Positions 35,025-46,131 of a DNA stretch of 64,000 bases are shown one piece after another (position 1 is the stretch's first letter; each line of letters opens with the position of its first letter). The stretch is taken from the NCBI GenBank assembly GCA_946965045.2, contig OX337229.1, positions 3,720,001-3,784,000 of the forward strand, in the 5' to 3' direction. The notes beneath the pieces were generated by a model. That model was not told where the DNA came from and searched no databases. It saw only the letters and a list, made by a program, of their open reading frames with translations. The position numbers were made by a program, and so were the translations under genes. The stretch comes from Epithemia pelagica (lineage: Eukaryota > Bacillariophyta > Bacillariophyceae > Surirellales > Surirellaceae).

Positions 35025-35053
35025 CTGAAATCTGAAATCTGAAATCTGAAATC
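35025..35053 (+). repeat. 7-bp tandem repeat (CTGAAAT)4
   Basis: Four perfect direct copies of CTGAAAT, read directly from the sequence. Confidence 0.85.
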
Positions 35054-35853
35054 TTTCTACACCCGGAACAACGCAGCTGAGATTGCTAATTGCTAAGATC
35101 TTGGTATTCATCGACAAAACAGAGTACTTGACTCACTAGAAGAGAGGAGCATGAGCATGAGCAGTGAGCATGCTCTAAATCTGTTTACCTGGTCTTAGGG
35201 CTAGTGTCCCGCATCATAGCGAGGAGAAATCGGAGAACACACCTGCCCAAAGCCCCAAAACTAAAGACGAAGCTATGCGGCATCCTTCGTCTTGTAGCAA
35301 TAGCTCTACTAGACTCTACTCTATAATCTTAGAGGCAACTTTCGAACCTTAGATCTAAACCCTAAACCTGGAAGCTCCTGTTACCTGTTAACCTTACCAG
35401 CCACTCGCTGGAGTTTGTTGCGCCAGACAGACAAAACGTCTTCGGTGTCTGGTCGTAATGTGGTTGGGGAAAATAGGCTGTAGTTGTAGGCATGTCGTTG
35501 TAGGTTGTAGGTTGTAGGGCATGTTATTGGTTCGGCATTCTGTTTCTCCTGTACTCGTACTCGCAGTATCCGACAAGGAAATATCAGGCGCATACAATAT
35601 CCCCTTTTCCCTACGAGTGACGAGTACAAGGCTCAAAGGAAAAAGGAAAGGGGGGGGATGGGGCAAGGGAAAAGGGAAACCATTGAGAATTGTCCTTTTA
35701 TGGAGAAAAGCTTAACTACTATTGCCAAATGAAGGAGGCTTAAGCCTTATACCAAAAAGCCTTCATCTCATGGTATCATTGGGGCACTTGATGGACGAGT
35801 ACAAGGATCCTTCATGGTAGTTCGTTTGGGGTTTTTGGATCGGGATTCGGGAT

Positions 35854-35885
35854 CCCATATCCCATATATCCCATATATCCCATAG
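35854..35885 (+). repeat. CCCATATAT-type tandem repeat
   Basis: Consecutive CCCATAT, CCCATATAT, CCCATATAT and CCCATAGATAT units; imperfect AT-rich minisatellite. Confidence 0.75.
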
Positions 35886-36121
35886 ATATCCATAAACCAC
35901 ACATCATAAAATAGAAGTACAACCACACGAATCATTGTGTTACAATCTAGGATCTAGGTACGGAGTAGGAGTACTCGTAGGTAGGTAGAAACGATATACG
36001 AGAACAATAGGACTCTACCTAGGAGTACGAGTAGTCGCGAGGAAAGTTTTCCGCATTGGCGGGGATCACTTATCAATTTAGCACAGGCTATCTAGTACTG
36101 AAAAATGAGGGGTATGGCAGT

Positions 36122-36984
36122 GATTGCGGGGGTACCTTTGTTCATCCGTCATCCGAAAGGAAAAAATCGTCTCGTATTTTTTCCTAAAGCGCCAGCCGTG
36201 TCAAAGCGCAAGCATGCCTCTGATCGTTCGAAATCGACGCGCCTGTCACGCCGGTCACGCCTTGTATTCCTGGCCTGAATCGTCTCACTTTTCGAGCAAC
36301 ACCACAAAAGAAAACCATGGGCACACCAAAAACCAAAAACAAACCATCCAGCGTAACGAAAGACCACAATGACAACTTTATGGTCAAAACAATTCACCAA
36401 GATCACATGTCAAGGCGGCTTGCATCAATGGAAGGATGACAACATGACAATCAACCACTGCAATGAAGAAGCGAAGACGGTTTGGACGATGAAGTTAAAC
36501 GAATGACAGCTTCATCCTGCGATGGATAAGCGCAGGAAGCCTAAACTAGCTAGAAGAGTAGATAGATATTAGGAGCATGTGGACTATGCTTTTATCTTAG
36601 CCATAGACAAAGTCCCAGCAGCTTTCATTGGTAGGTGCATTGCAGCATGGGTGATGGGTGTGTTTTTCATGGTTGGGGTGAGCGATTGAAGCTTGAGTAC
36701 TCCATGAAGAGTACTCGCTGCTGAAGCAGTATAGACTACAGAGTATAAATCTGGCTTGTGGATTTCTTTGCTCAAAGTTCCCATTTCCCATGTACGGAGG
36801 TGCGCCAGCGCAAGCGGCTACAATACGTCTACGTCTACAATACGTCAAATCCAGTTATTACGGTTGGCTTGGACGTTATATATTTTGCAAAATCATAAGA
36901 AATTTGACGAAGATAGTTTTCAGCTTTTTTACGAAAATTTGGTCATAGCCGTATAGACAACAGACGGGAGGTACCCCCGCAATC
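36122..36984. mobile_element. candidate non-autonomous element with 16-bp inverted ends
   Basis: The 16-mer GATTGCGGGGGTACCT (36122-36137) recurs as its exact reverse complement at 36969-36984, 863 bp outer span. GCAG lies next to both outer ends (one extra T on the left), a possible short target duplication. The interior has no coding capacity. It could be a MITE-like element; a chance 16-bp match in 4 kb is unlikely but superfamily and mobility are unproven. Confidence 0.4.
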
Positions 36985-37792
36985 GCAGGGTTCCACGTTC
37001 TCACGCAGCTACTATGTAGAGTTACTCTAAACTAGCTTTAAAATATACTAGAAAGTCTAGTAGAGGAAAGTCCCTGTCTACTCTAGCGGGACTTGGTCGT
37101 AGTTTCACTTGTGAAATTTTGCGGGACTAGGACTTGGGGGATGTTCGGGGAATGGCGCGCGACCAATGAACCTAGGTAGTTCACACGCAATCCGCAAGCC
37201 TTTCGACTTTCGACTGGAGTGCTCGGTGACGTCAACTTCGGAAGCATGAAATTCACGCGGCCGTTTTTGTATCTACTTCTTCCCATATTTCTTAAAAATC
37301 GAATAACCGAAAATAGAAACTTGATGCCGAGACTGGTATCAATGATCTTATATCTTGAGTACGTTTCCCACCAATCTAAGATTTTGGTCTGGGTACATCC
37401 TGCACGTTACATTGTCTCAAAAGGTCTCGTAGCCGGTCTAGATGGATTAAGGAGGAAATTTGGGCACAGTTACGTTACTGATGGATGAAACGAACTGTGC
37501 GGTGACCAAAATATGGCGACGTGAGTGAGCGAAATCAGTGGTAGCAAGGCCTCTAAGTTGGAGGCATGCAATAGTCACAATTTTATCCATTTCTACGCTG
37601 TTTGTATTTTGCACATGTTTCATGGACTTTCGGCCTTCTTCGCAATCTTCGCATACATCGGGGGACAGCCAAAAGTTGCGAGCCTGCTTCGTACTCCTAG
37701 GAGTAATTGGTAAACCTTCTCCACGACGCTATGATTGCTATATTGACGATGGAATCTAGACTAGACCTAAAATCCTCCTCTTTATTTCGTGC

Positions 37793-37925
37793 CAGGCCAA
37801 AATCTCAGCCAGGCCAAGCACGATTTTCGTCTGTCTGCCACACGAAACTTTGGCTCAGGCCAATGGCCGGGCGTAAGTAACATGCTTTTATTCAGGATAA
37901 AAGGTCGTTATTTCCACCAGGCCAA
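37793..37925 (+). repeat. four direct copies of CAGGCCAA upstream of the recombinase
   Basis: CAGGCCAA occurs at 37793-37800, 37810-37817, 37856-37863 and 37918-37925, all in the same orientation, about 350-480 bp before the recombinase start. Subterminal repeats bound by a transposase or recombinase would look like this; that role is inference. Confidence 0.5.
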
Positions 37926-39686
37926 CGGTCTGCAAGTCGTCCAATGCACCGCGACTAAACGCACGTCGTCTTCACGTACATAGGCGAAATAGCAATACTT
38001 GCGCGCTGCCGTTATCGCCAACCTACGCTTTGTCTTGTCATTGCCGACGCGCATTGGTAGTGTATTCTTGAGCATTTTTGTTTCATTGGTGTGCCAAACG
38101 ACAACAAATGAACAACAAACGATCCATTGAACGAAAACCATCCTATGTAGGTCCCTTTTATCGTAGGACATGTAGGAGCAGTACCGAAAACTAGTGCTAA
38201 ACGAAATAACAATGCCGATGTTGTTGTTATCATAAATTTGAGCAAGGACAAGTTGTTATCATCCACATCCACAATGCCATCGCCTCCATCACGTCGTTGT
38301 CGTGGTACTCCCTGCAACGAGGACCTCGACTCTGTCTCACCCCAGAGCACCCCTGACCGAACATCCACCCCCAGTCCGAGACGAACTCCCAGTCCGAGAC
38401 AATCCGCGACCCGAGGAGAAGCCACCGCTGACGAGGCACCCGTGACTCGTGACCAAAATACTGGTGGTGGTCATGTTCTGGAGGTAAATGCGTTTATGGA
38501 CCATGACGAGTTAGACCGAATGATGGACGTGTTCACAAGTTCTGTGTGTCGTACCCTCGATAATGCAAACACTCGGAAGGCTTACGCGAGCAAGATCAAA
38601 GAGTATTTGAAATATTGCGAAAGTCCTCACCGAAACCACCTGGCACTAGCGGAACGATATCTCGTGGACGAGCCTGGGTCGGCCTATTTTATGTTTTATA
38701 TTGTTTTTCGTGAAAAATCCTTTGGTAAACGAAAAAAAAAACGGTGTCTTTGACTACGAAGATTTTCAGCGAGTCTTACTGACTTATGGAGCTTTGTACA
38801 ATCGGATCAAGCATGATCCTAAATGCGAACTGCCCCCCGACCAGGTCGACCCTGTGAACCCTCTATCGGAAGCTACTGTCTTGTTGTATAAGAGTGCGCT
38901 TCGGCGCCAATGGGAAGAGCAGAAGACGAAGCGATCCGGCGAGACATCATGGGATCAACATTTAGACACTCCACGTGTCAAGAGGCTTATCAAAATAGCA
39001 AAGGTCAGTACCACATGTCACACATCCTCCCTAAGTACATGACGTCTCTCACTAATTACTTTTATTTTCCAGTGCCGCAAGACACGTGTCCGTTAGAGGA
39101 GTTATAAAGAAAAAGTGAACGAGACGTCCCCCTTCGAGCACTTTGAGATGATTAATAAAATTGAATTTTCGTTTTGGTCCCGTGGCTGCAGCGAATCAGA
39201 TTCATCCAATTCGAAGAAATCTCTGTTCGCATCTCTCCGCCATCGATTCTCGTTCCTGATGAATTATGCCTCGATCCTACGAAGCGAGAGTCTTCATCTG
39301 GCAGAACTGTCCGACTTGCGTGTCTTTGCCATCAAGCGACCAGCTGATATAGACAAAATGGCAGTGGTACTTATGGAATGTCAAACTGGTAAGACGATCA
39401 AAGCCGGATCTCCCTCGCAGTTTGCCCGTGCCACGCGCCACAAAAATGTCATGTGCTGTCCCATTGGTGCGTTGGCGATGTATCTATTCTTGCGTTTCCA
39501 TGTCACCGAAGAATTTAATGGACGTGCCGACCACCCCGACCTTCGACAGAATTCTTCTTGGTTCGACTTCAAGATATTGGTGTCAGGAGAAGGTTCCCCT
39601 ACCACTTCCGTGAAAGTTTCGAACTTTCGCTCAGAGATCGACTCCATTTTTGGCGAGTTAGGAATCGTGTCGGACTACTCAACTCA

Positions 39687-39693
39687 CTGGTGC
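39687..39693 (+). repeat. left target-site duplication of the MITE (CTGGTGC)
   Basis: Matches 40167-40173 exactly on the other side of the element. Confidence 0.8.
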
Positions 39694-40166
39694 CAGGGTG
39701 ACCGGAGTCTAATTATACCCCCACTTTTAGACCCGGTCTAAAAGGGTATAATTATTTTAGACAGAGGTTGAGTCTAAAATAAAAGTTTTAGACTCTTAGC
39801 CTTAACCCTTCAGTAGCGCCGCCACCACTGCGTGAGTAGGAGACCGTTCTGCCTCATTCATCTCAATGCCATCGCAATGAACAAAGTAAGGTCTCAGTTA
39901 TCCTCTCTCATGCTTAGAGAGTGCAAGAACAATGTTATCCATACCATCCAATAACTTAGATGATGAAGCTTTGAGGTCCTCTGGATGTGTTGTCATAGAC
40001 AATGCTCGCTCCTAGAAGCTGGCTGTCTAGGGTTAGGGTTATTGCTTCGCCGTACAAAACCACGGAGAGATTTTAGACCCTGTTTTAGACATTTTTTACA
40101 GTCTAAAAGTACTTTTAGATTTATTTTAGACCCGAAATATTTTAGACTGTCTAAGCGGTCACCCTG
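39694..40166. mobile_element. 473-bp MITE inserted in the recombinase gene
   Basis: It begins CAGGGTGACCG and ends with the exact inverse CGGTCACCCTG (11-bp terminal inverted repeats). It is flanked by the 7-bp direct repeat CTGGTGC (39687-39693 and 40167-40173). The interior is full of TTTTAGAC/GTCTAAAA words and has no coding capacity. Removing it and one repeat restores the recombinase frame through HWCRH. The CAG...CTG ends recall hAT elements, which usually duplicate 8 bp; the superfamily is uncertain. Confidence 0.85.
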
Positions 40167-40173
40167 CTGGTGC
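40167..40173 (+). repeat. right target-site duplication of the MITE (CTGGTGC)
   Basis: Matches 39687-39693 exactly; the recombinase reading frame resumes directly after it. Confidence 0.8.
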
Positions 40174-41855
40174 CGGCACATTGCCCCCACACATTGTGAG
40201 TTCAAAGAAGTAAGCCCCGAGCTTATCAAGCAACTTGGTACGTCCCTACTGATATTCCCATATTCATATATAACCCTTACCGATTACTAACCATTCCCTG
40301 CCATTACTACAGGCAACTGGGATCGCGACACCCAAGAGACCCGGTACTCGTCCAAAATCCCTATTGCCGCCATCCGATGTATGGCAGGATTCGAGCAGTC
40401 CGATGGGTATTGGTTGCCTCGAGGTAGACTGGAAGTCCCCAAAGAGTTATCGGATCAAACATGGCCATGGCTAGACGAGAAAGAAGAATGGGTACTTAGT
40501 GATTTAACGTATTCTGAGCGAGCTCAAAACGTCAACGCACGGAAGAAGCACCCTACTGCTGTATGCTTCTTACACTTTCTACGGTTCCTAAGAGATGTTC
40601 TCATCCAAGACATGGCTGCCATCTTCAGTCAGTTGGAGAACTGCGACGACACGGACGAGGGCGAATGCGAACTTCGGAAGAGCCACGTACTGTTCACTGA
40701 CTTCGACATATTCAAGTCCGCCGAGTTCTTGAAGTTTAAAGACGACATGCACGTGCATTTAACTAAGAACAGCCCGAGAACAACGAAGAAGATCAGAAAG
40801 CCAAGTCAATCGAAAGGGCACTCCCAGGCGTTATTCAACGGTTCGAGCATCTGAATGTGGAGAACAGTATCTTGAAGCAGACCATGGAGAAACTCTTCTT
40901 TGAAATGGACCACACTAGGGAGTCCATCACACAGAACACGCAATCCATTGTCCAGTATCTCCGAGACATGCTGGAAGCCCGGATCAACTTGGAATCGGAT
41001 CGAAAATTCCGTCGCTACCAGGAACACATCACCCAGTCTTTCCGAACGATTATTGGGGGAACTGTGAATGCCTTGTCAACGGCTCACGAATTCGCGGCAG
41101 ATGCTACATTCGGAACGGAAGCAAACCCCAACGACGACGACCATCCAATGCCATATTCCCACAACGACACTGCCTTGCCCAATCACGTCTCCCCAACCCA
41201 ACTGCCATCTCCTGGAGAACAGAATCCAACGGATCCATTCGCAGCTGCTTTCCCAATGTCTCCTCCACCGAACCGTTCTCCCACACTTGATTCTACCAAT
41301 CCGAACCCAACTCCACCAATTACAAATCGCCAAGAATTGATGCCACAGAATACGACAACGCCCTCTCCACCAATCGCGAATCCCCGAGTCACTCCCGCGC
41401 AGTTACCAGACGACGCAGATGCCTTCATCGGAATGAAACTACCGTGCACACTAGTGGACAAAGGCCGACTAACGATGAGGCGCGTATACGAAGAATTCTT
41501 CGGACTTGGAGAACGACAGGATATACCCACTCCTCAAGGATTCCACGGATTGGACGAGCGTTTCAAATCCAGATGGCGATCGAAACATTCTTCCAAGGAT
41601 CAAACTTTCTACAATAGAGTCCAGAGTATCTGCCGAGGTATCTGCGTGTATCACCAAGTTCCCCCAGGACACTGGAGCCCTGTCATTGAAGAATTCTGCT
41701 TGGAATGGGACGCCATTCTCCACAAGAAAGGCATACATGGGGTATTCCGCGAGTTCCAAAAACATGGAATTACCACAAAACGTGGTACGAGATCACCTAG
41801 CAATAAGACAAATACGTAGTTCATTACGTACTTTTACACTAATATGAATAGTTCC

Positions 41856-42944
41856 TTAGCTCTCACGTGTACGTTTTCTACCGCCCGTGAATGTCTTACG
41901 TTCGCGATCACTGTCATCCGTTCCAACACTATCTGCCTCCAAATCAATATCATTGGCTCCCTGTTCTGCCCGTGCGACATCCGCTTGTTCGCCCCCTGCA
42001 TCATCGGCTTGTTCTCCGGCTTGTTCGTCATCTGCTTCTCCGCGATCCACATATACCAGTTGTACGTCATTCTCCATCTCATCCAATCGCATCTGTCGGC
42101 GCATCGAATCTCGGTCCCACTCTGGACCGGGCCCATGTAAGTCAACCTGACCGTCACCGTCACGCGGAACATCACCCAGCATAGGCGGCGACCACGCTCC
42201 ACTCGGAATGTCCATAGAAGCACAGAATGTAGGAATTCTCCGACGCCCACCAGGCAATAATGATCTGTATTCAATCCCAAGCGTAGACGACACGTTGACA
42301 CCGATTTGAAGTACTTTATGAGGGTGAGTAGTATTAGCGACGCTCTCCAAATGCGTGACGGACTCCAACAACCAGTCGTTTCCACTGAGCTCAAAGTTAT
42401 ACGTCTGAGGCGGTGAGGTAAAAACACGAAGGATAGGTTGTCCTGAGCAGTATTGGAACCACGTGCTCATTACCTGCATCTTGTAGTAGTCCTGGCGCTG
42501 TGTCTCATTCAAGTTAAAAGGTGAGTATTTAAAGAAATCAAGTCTCACCAAATGTACCCCATCGTTCGGTGCGACACGGAACTCCACCCGTTCATGCCAG
42601 AACCTCTTTAAGGGCGCTTCGGGTTGTACTGCATCACAACGATCTTCCCAGTCACCAGACACCTCTTGTCCCAAATACGTCAGCGTTTCAAAAATAATCT
42701 TCTTCGAACTTCGATAATTGCCAGGAAACATCCCATGGAACATGTAATACTTATTGATTCGTTTCGTTTGTTCGTGATCATGCTTCTCCCAAAATACACG
42801 CTATTCCATACCCCGAACATCCGGAAATAACGTAGGCAACGGGGCAGTAGCAATATCTTCCAACGAACTATCCGTGTAGACCATACGACCCATCTCGCCA
42901 GGGTTGTTTTGGATCGTAAAATTCTCGTCGATTTGTGCTTCCAT
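41856..42944 (-). pseudogene. unknown cargo protein with one in-frame TAG
   Basis: From the ATG at 42944 the minus-strand frame runs 363 codons to 41856 with a single interruption, a TAG at codon 48 (42801-42803); the part after it is open from the ATG at 42743. The reading frame on both sides looks like real protein, with an acidic N-terminus, a mixed globular middle (Trp- and Phe-rich), an Asp/Glu/Ala/Gln-rich tail with GEQAD-like repeats, and a basic end (GGRKRTRES), a possible nuclear signal. No family recognised. It converges on the recombinase gene with 36 bp between stops, and I infer it belongs to the same mobile element. Confidence 0.6.
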
Positions 42945-43011
42945 ATTCGTATTTTATGACAACATCGAGGTATATTCTTTCAAATACCAACACAATCGTG
43001 TAGACATATCG

Positions 43012-43038
43012 TGTCTACTCCTAAAATATGAGTAGACA
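43012..43038. repeat. perfect 9-bp hairpin
   Basis: TGTCTACTC, 9-nt loop, GAGTAGACA. It lies between the minus-strand ORF ending at 43101 and the one starting at 42944, so it may be part of a transcript end or a binding site; the role is unknown. Confidence 0.6.
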
Positions 43039-43100
43039 TAATTGTCGAATACAATGAATCCTATAGAGTATTCATGTTAAGCTCAATATGTTTGGTGCGA

Positions 43101-43257
43101 TTACGGGTTCCCTTCAAGACTCGCCACTCGTGCCTCGAGATCACTCACGCGTACTTTTAAGGCCTGGAATTCGGCGATCATCTGTTTGACATCAACATTA
43201 TCCTTCTTGACGTCATCCTTGACTCCTTGGCGTTGAGACTGTGACAAACCGTCGTCA
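43101..43257 (-). pseudogene. 3' half of a small ORF split by the Copia element
   Basis: The minus-strand frame from 43257 down to TAA at 43103-43101 encodes about 51 residues of charged coiled-coil (VKQMIAEFQALKVRVSDLEA...). It continues in frame from the 5' half at 52328-52605 if the retrotransposon and one GAAGT copy are removed; together they make 144 residues. Apart from the insertion no break is visible. Confidence 0.65.
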
Positions 43258-43262
43258 GAAGT
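43258..43262 (+). repeat. target-site duplication GAAGT (left)
   Basis: Same five bases as 52328-52332; five bp is the usual Copia duplication. Confidence 0.85.
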
Positions 43263-44045
43263 TGTTACAATTCTCTTGGAATTGCAGAGGCATTAATGCT
43301 CGGTAGAGCAGACAATCAGGTAGGTCACCAACCGATACAAGCTTCTCAGGGTCAGAGAAGCAAGCAAGTCGAAGTCTATCAGAAGGATAGTCGGGACACA
43401 AAAGAAGATGTGATAAATGGTGATATTGTTAGATTGTGTGTTGATTACTACGATAGGTCTACGTGAAATGTTCGGTCCTGCCAAGGGTCATGTGTCATAG
43501 GTTCTTGGCGGCAACAGGTTTGGAATAGTTGGAGTCGATTCATGTGATGTATATGACATGTATATGTGGACGGATAACATATACAGGGTCAACAGCTCTT
43601 GCTTTGGGTTGGCATAGTTGTTTTCATGGCGCGCAGCTTGTTGACAATTTGGAGATTGTGGGAATGGAAATATGGTCTCGCGTGATCGTGTGTCGTGCTT
43701 GGGATACTTAGACCGTTGGGTCGGATAGATGCCGACAGCGCTCGGATGTCGCTTGGGCGCGCTCGATGATTTCGGGCGCGTACGCTTAGAGCGTTAGTAT
43801 AATGTCCGAGCAACGGCCAAATTTACGTCCGTTGTAATACCGCACGACCCAGTTTAGTCTTGAGAGTGAGTTCGTCAATCTATTCTCACTTTTCATGATT
43901 TGCGAAGAAATATAGGTCGATATAGCGCGAAGCTAGGGAACATAGCTCGAAGCTAGATGGCATGATGCGATAGCACGAGGCTATGTGACATGGGGAATCG
44001 ATGAGATGTAGAATCTAACCACCATAGACGGTGAGAATTCTAACA
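43263..44045 (-). repeat. 3' LTR of the Copia element
   Basis: 783 bp, TG...CA ends. By eye it differs from the other LTR at four positions (A/G, T/A, T/A, A/G; about 0.5 percent) with no length change. A G-rich purine tract abuts its inner end. Confidence 0.93.
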
Positions 44046-44840
44046 CTCCCCACAACTCGTCGTTTCAGCCTTGTCATCATTGGATTTGTTGAGGTCTTGA
44101 ACTTCTCCTTTCCAAAACAACAATGGCTTGAGCATGGGCCAAATAGATACGAAATCCCAATGTTTGCTAAGGATATCGGCAGGGTTGGTCTTTCCATCTT
44201 TCCAGTAGAATGCAACATATTTTGCTGCGATGGCTTCACGAACTCGGTGGTATGACTGAAGATGGTGTCTCTTGGATAGTATGGAATGAGGAACGGTTGC
44301 ATTGAGCACAACAGATCTGTTATCTCCGTACATGTAACTTCGCTCTCGGATAGGTACTCCAAGGTAGCGGAGAGAATGTCGTAATTCTGTAATCTGATCT
44401 ATTGCTGTCCTTGCAGCCACAAACTCGGATCCATAGGTAGCAGTTTCCACCGTGCTCTGCCTCTTGCTGTACCAGTCAATAGGTGTTCCGTTCAACAAAT
44501 GTAGAACAGCAGTGACGGATTTACCAGTGACTATGTCATGCATGAGATTGGCATCAACATAATGAGTTGTGGTAACATAGCGGCCAAGAGGTGTTGGGCA
44601 GTCTTCAGGAATACGTTCACTTGCATTCGAATAGACAGTGCGAGTCCAATCAAATTCTTGGGTAGGAAGACTTGAATAATCAGGCTCTCCAATCCTAAAT
44701 CTGATTGCGCCTTCTGGGAGATTTGCAAGGTATCCATAGATACGCGTGGCTCTATCAAGATGTCCTTTCCTCGGAGCAGCACGAAAGCGTGACAGCGTCA
44801 TTGTAGCTGTGAAGACGTCGAAACGACCAATAGTGATCAC
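44040..44840 (-). pseudogene. terminal copy of Copia RT-RNase H segment
   Basis: The third, element-distal copy of the repeated segment. It lacks the reverse transcriptase core but has the full RNase H end (GDNRSVVLNATVPHSIL ... KHWDFVSIW) and runs into the LTR. No independent start signal; it would be translated only as part of a polyprotein before the duplication arose. Confidence 0.7.
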
Positions 44841-46131
44841 CCATTGGAGTAACTTCGCTCTCGGATAGGTACTCCAAGGTAGCGGAGAGAATGTCGTAAT
44901 TCTGTAATCTGATCTATTGCTGTCCTTGCAGCCACAAACTCGGATCCATAGGTAGCAGTTTCCACCGTGCTCTGCCTCTTGCTGTACCAGTCAATAGGTG
45001 TTCCGTTCAACAAATGTAGAACAGCAGTGACGGATTTACCAGTGACTATGTCATGCATGAGATTGGCATCAACATAATGAGTTGTGGTAACATAGCAACC
45101 AAGAGGTGTTGGGCAGTCTTCAGGAATACGTTCACTTGCATTCGAATAGACAGTGCGAGTCCAATCAAATTCTTGGGTAGGGAGACTTGAATAATCAGGC
45201 TCTCCAATCCTAAATCTGATTGCGCCTTGAGGTGTTGGGCAGTCTTCAGGAATACGTTCACTTGCATTCGAATAGACAGTGCGAGTCCAATCAAATTCTT
45301 GGGTAGGAAGACTTGAATAATCAGGCTCTCCAATCCTAAATCTGATTGCGCCTTCTGGGAGATTTGCAAGGTATCCATAGATACGCGTGGCTCTATCAAG
45401 ATGTCCTTTCCTCGGAGCAGCACGAAAGCGTGACAGCGTCATTGTAGCTATGAAGACGTCGAAACGACCAATAGTGATCACCCATTGGAGTAACTTCGCT
45501 CTCGGATAGGTACTCCAAGGTAGCGGAGAGAATGTCGTAATTCTGTAATCTGATCTATTGCTGTCCTTGCAGCCACAAACTCGGATCCATAGGTAGCAGT
45601 TTCCACCGTGCTCTGCCTCTTGCTGTACCAGTCAATAGGTGTTCCGTTCAACAAATGTAGAACAGCAGTGACGGATTTACCAGTGACTATGTCATGCATG
45701 AGATTGGCATCAACATAATGAGTTGTGGTAACATAGCAACCAAGAGGTGTTGGGCAGTCTTCAGGAATACGTTCACTTGCATTCGAATAGACAGTGCGAG
45801 TCCAATCAAATTCTTGGGTAGGGAGACTTGAATAATCAGGCTCTCCAATCCTAAATCTGATTGCGCCTTGAGGTGTTGGGCAGTCTTCAGGAATACGTTC
45901 ACTTGCATTCGAATAGACAGTGCGAGTCCAATCAAATTCTTGGGTAGGGAGACTTGAATAATCAGGCTCTCCAATCCTAAATCTGATTGCGCCTTCTGGG
46001 AGATGTGTAAGGTATCCATAGATACGCTTGGCTCTATCAAGATGTCCTTTCCTCGGAGCAGCACGAAAGCGTGATAGCGTCATTGTAGCGGTGAAGACGT
46101 CGAAACGACCAATAGTGATCACCCATTGGAG
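44335..46131 (-). repeat. tandem triplication of the Copia RNase H region
   Basis: Three adjacent units: 44335-44849 (515 bp), 44850-45490 (641 bp) and 45491-46131 (641 bp). Both internal junctions read CCATTGGAG|TAACTTCGCT. The longer units contain a second, nested 126-bp tandem duplication (45103-45228/45229-45354 and 45744-45869/45870-45995) that is missing in the 515-bp unit. 641 is not a multiple of three, so each junction breaks the frame. Confidence 0.9.

Larger units (their letters stand above)
33982..38273. other. 4.3 kb gene-poor low-complexity region
   Basis: No credible gene is seen on either strand; the longest frames are under 100 codons. From about 34,300 to 36,050 the DNA is dense in short related words (GAGTACTCGTAG, CTCTAG, GTAGTAG) and small tandem repeats, among them CTGAAAT x4 at 35025-35053, GTTGTAG copies at 35497-35518 and CCCATATAT copies at 35854-35885, plus one AAACCCTAAACC. 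It looks like eroded non-coding or transposon-derived DNA between the host genes and the recombinase element. Confidence 0.5.
38274..41819 (+). pseudogene. decayed Ndc10/Crypton-type tyrosine recombinase with GCR1_C-like C-terminus
   Basis: Recognisable over about 970 codons from the ATG at 38274. An SPxR-rich N-terminus and a core-binding helical region precede the catalytic domain: Arg in ILRSESLHL (codon 39280), then HWC (His codon 39685) continuing as RH (codon 40174) to form HxxR, and Tyr in RYSSKIP (40345), with the Ndc10-like text GNWD and CMAGF. The C-terminal part (about 41455-41640) resembles the GCR1_C DNA-binding domain. Introns 39004-39072 and 40238-40312 fit in phase. Breaks: a frameshift at an A10 run (38732-38741), TAG at 39094-39096, a MITE inside HxxR, and a frame change near 40770-40785. 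A non-functional copy of a DNA-integrating enzyme. Confidence 0.8.

Noticed and set aside
36124-36406. overlapping ORFs of 82-85 codons
   Set aside because: They lie on both strands of a low-complexity area and have no protein-like features.
41068-41340. 90-codon frame overlapping the recombinase C-terminal part
   Set aside because: Off-frame shadow of the Pro/Asn/Thr-rich linker of the main gene.
42624-43260. independent host gene at the left edge of the LTR
   Set aside because: The coding-looking part is the in-frame continuation of the small ORF at 52333-52605 interrupted by Copia, so it is half of one gene.
44335-46131. CRISPR-like repetition
   Set aside because: Units are long, contiguous copies of Copia coding sequence without spacers; the organism is a eukaryote.
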